From NCBI GenBank assembly GCA_021604605.1, contig BQJH01000139.1, positions 1 through 7,819 on the forward strand: a stretch of 7,819 nucleotides of DNA, in the 5' to 3' direction. The notes beneath the pieces are model-generated. The model had not been told where the DNA came from, searched no databases, and worked only from the letters and a program-made list of their open reading frames with translations. Below are positions 5,974 to 7,819 of this stretch, piece by piece (the stretch's first letter is position 1; each line of letters opens with the position of its first letter). The position numbers were made by a program, and so were the translations under genes. Origin of the DNA: Hyphococcus sp. (lineage in GTDB: Bacteria; Pseudomonadota; Alphaproteobacteria; Caulobacterales; Parvularculaceae).

Positions 5974-7818
5974 TTAGTAACAACCGTTCGGCGCGTCAGT
6001 CAGAAGGCCTTGCGCAAAGAGTTGTTTTGCCGAAACGGTCAGTTCAAATTTACCGGTTGTTTTATTGACCCGGCACTGATCGTAACAACCAACATTTCTC
6101 AAGCCCTTCTGCGCCTGCGCCGCCACCCACTTATTATATTTCTTGGCGTCGTCTGCGGTTTTTACATTCGCGACCGACATTGGCCCAACCGCTAGCGTGC
6201 TAGCAGTCGGCGGCAATGGACCGCCGCAAGTCCAGCGATCCGACGCAGGTAGGGCGCTATCATCAGCCTGGGGTTCGGTTTTACTTGCATGGCCTTTGAT
6301 AGTCTTAGTCTCGAACGTCAATGGTGATTGCGATTTTACATCAAGATAAGTCATATCCGGTGTTGCGACACAAATGTTGCAAGGCATATCAAGAAACTCA
6401 ACAAGATCTTCCGGATCACCTGGTTTATAGATTGGCTTTTCAGGTTTTTGCGGCGGCGGCGGGGGATCGGCAAGACACTGTTGTAAATATTCCACGCCGC
6501 TGACAGCCGCTCCATCAAATGGCGTGAACACCTTGAACAGTTGAGAGGTTCGCAGAAAGTGCTGCCAATCGCTCAGCACATGCGCCTTTTGTTGTGACTC
6601 GACTGTATCCGCTGTAACCGTCTCAAGAAATGGCGCGCGCGGGTGGGCGTTGATAATGTTGAAATCAATATCCTCAAGCGGCCACGGCAGCGGAATGTGA
6701 AGATTGATGACAAGGTCTACCCCGGAATCGATTGCAAAACGTCCGGCGACGCTAGAACCGCCATAAAGCCCCATCGTTTGCAAGCTCTCAACATCAACCG
6801 GCGTACCAACAACTGGCGCCTCTGGAGGTTGGGGCGGCGTTAACAGAGGATTCCATGCACCCGCTTGACCGTTCCAGAAATTAAATTGGCTTGCATAGCT
6901 AACCTTGATGTTTGGGTCGGCGAAGATCTTAAACGTGATTGATGTAAAGCCGCTATTTCTGATCGCTTCAGGAATAATGTCGACAGGCGAATATTCGACC
7001 TTAACGCCAGCAGAAGCATAACCACCAGGCAGCTTTTCGATGTCGCCGCGGGCGGTTTTAACATCAGCATCAGGCCGCTCCGGAAACTCAACACCTAGCG
7101 GCGCTGTCCACGCAGTCGCCGTCGGGTCAACATTGCGCGAACCTAACATGAGCTGACTGTCCCACCCTGTTGGTTTGGGCCAGATACAACCGGGCCCGGC
7201 GGCCAAATTAGTACAGAACTTCGCTCCAGGATAAGAACCCATCTTGAACTCTGTGGCCGCTAATGAGCTAGCGACCGCCTGGCCCGATAATCGGCCATAA
7301 ACATCCGTAGTCTGAATGGACCCTGGGTTAAGCAGCATTTTCGAAGCGCCGCCATAGGGCGATAGGCTCCAGCCAGATGCCCGGGCAAACGACACATGAG
7401 GTTTTGGCGTTACTGTACCATAGGGCGTGACGATCTTGATTACATCAAGGTCGAACGCAAAACTTTCCGCACCGCCCTCCGCTTCAAATTCCAAAGCATG
7501 CGCGCCATATAACGCATAATCGCCAACTTTTTTATTCATTGCAGTGATGTTTGTGGAAACAGCGCGCGCGGAAAAAGGCTGGGTCATAATGTCAATGTCG
7601 CCTATGACCGGCGCATGGGCAGTAAGCCGGTGATAGCCTTTGAATTCTTTCGCTGAAGCGTTAAACGATGAGTATCCGACAAGCCCTTCGGCGCTGATAC
7701 TGCCAATCGGCAACGAAGCCGTCGCCTTGGACTTCATCGGCGTGCGCGCAAGGTCGCGCATAAGGCAAAGCCCTACAGTCTGATAAATTTCACCACCGCC
7801 GCCCTGACCGTTCCATGG
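5974..7818 (-). CDS. Unrecognised large, probably exported protein with proline hinge and Cys-rich C-terminus; N-terminus outside window
   Basis: The frame is open to the right edge, giving 614 visible residues. An internal ATG at 7761 opens a 595-residue version, but the 19 codons before it (PWNGQGGGGEIYQTVGLCL) read like real protein and no good ribosome binding site precedes that ATG, so the start lies beyond the window. I do not recognise the family. In numbering from the ATG at 7761, residues 20-420 are rich in Gly, Ser, Thr and alternating hydrophobics, suggesting beta structure. C183 and C192 form a close pair. A short proline stretch (TPPQPPEAP, 308-316) and a longer one (PPPPPQKPEKPIYKPGDP, 433-450) look like hinges. 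The region after the second hinge has C461-N-I-C464, C512, C559-YDQ-C563 and C594 next to the end. There is no heme, zinc-finger or membrane segment in the visible part. The cysteine pattern fits disulfides in an exported or surface protein, but the signal peptide, if any, is outside. It lies upstream of the SDR gene on the same strand. Confidence 0.75.
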   Translation of the reverse strand, partial: PWNGQGGGGEIYQTVGLCLMRDLARTPMKSKATASLPIGSISAEGLVGYSSFNASAKEFKGYHRLTAHAPVIGDIDIMTQPFSARAVSTNITAMNKKVGDYALYGAHALEFEAEGGAESFAFDLDVIKIVTPYGTVTPKPHVSFARASGWSLSPYGGASKMLLNPGSIQTTDVYGRLSGQAVASSLAATEFKMGSYPGAKFCTNLAAGPGCIWPKPTGWDSQLMLGSRNVDPTATAWTAPLGVEFPERPDADVKTARGDIEKLPGGYASAGVKVEYSPVDIIPEAIRNSGFTSITFKIFADPNIKVSYASQFNFWNGQAGAWNPLLTPPQPPEAPVVGTPVDVESLQTMGLYGGSSVAGRFAIDSGVDLVINLHIPLPWPLEDIDFNIINAHPRAPFLETVTADTVESQQKAHVLSDWQHFLRTSQLFKVFTPFDGAAVSGVEYLQQCLADPPPPPQKPEKPIYKPGDPEDLVEFLDMPCNICVATPDMTYLDVKSQSPLTFETKTIKGHASKTEPQADDSALPASDRWTCGGPLPPTASTLAVGPMSVANVKTADDAKKYNKWVAAQAQKGLRNVGCYDQCRVNKTTGKFELTVSAKQLFAQGLLTDAPNGCY

Positions 7819-7819
7819 C

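Noticed and set aside
5974..7818. Lower local GC in parts of the unknown gene as a sign of recent transfer
   Set aside because: Other stretches of the same gene are GC-rich, and thiC also has AT-rich patches; without a proper composition calculation the impression is not reliable.

Overview
The window looks like a chromosomal segment of an alphaproteobacterium. The basis is the style of the ThiC, PaaI-type thioesterase, SDR and diheme cytochrome c proteins, moderately high GC with local swings, and a promoter/TPP-riboswitch arrangement upstream of thiC. Hyphomonas-, Parvularcula- or Caulobacter-like lineages are plausible, but the genus cannot be fixed by reading alone. No tRNA, rRNA, CRISPR array, transposase or phage gene was seen.

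Layout, left to right. (1) The 3' part of a hotdog-fold (PaaI family) thioesterase gene runs off the left edge on the + strand. (2) A convergent gap of about 200 bp holds a palindrome directly after the thioesterase stop and a strong imperfect hairpin that, read on the minus strand, ends in a short T run. The hairpin is a good candidate terminator for the next gene. (3) A membrane-anchored diheme c-type cytochrome lies on the minus strand with a GTG start and strong ribosome binding site. (4) thiC (phosphomethylpyrimidine synthase, thiamine biosynthesis) lies upstream of it on the minus strand. A clear TPP riboswitch sits in its leader, with a plausible promoter just upstream. (5) Divergent from thiC is a + strand gene for an exported M24-family Xaa-Pro aminopeptidase/dipeptidase. 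The divergent promoter region has a tandem 9-bp direct repeat spaced by one helical turn. (6) Convergent to the peptidase is a classical SDR oxidoreductase gene on the minus strand. (7) Upstream of the SDR, on the same strand, is a large unrecognised gene that runs off the right edge. At least 614 residues are visible, with a proline-rich hinge and a cysteine-rich C-terminal region, as expected of an exported protein.

The genes do not form one obvious pathway. thiC is feedback-controlled by thiamine pyrophosphate through its riboswitch, probably at translation because no U-tract terminator is visible between aptamer and start. The SDR might be co-transcribed with the unknown upstream gene (105-nt gap), but a weak promoter candidate also exists in that gap. 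No convincing novel multi-gene system is visible. The best target for discovery is the unrecognised right-edge protein.
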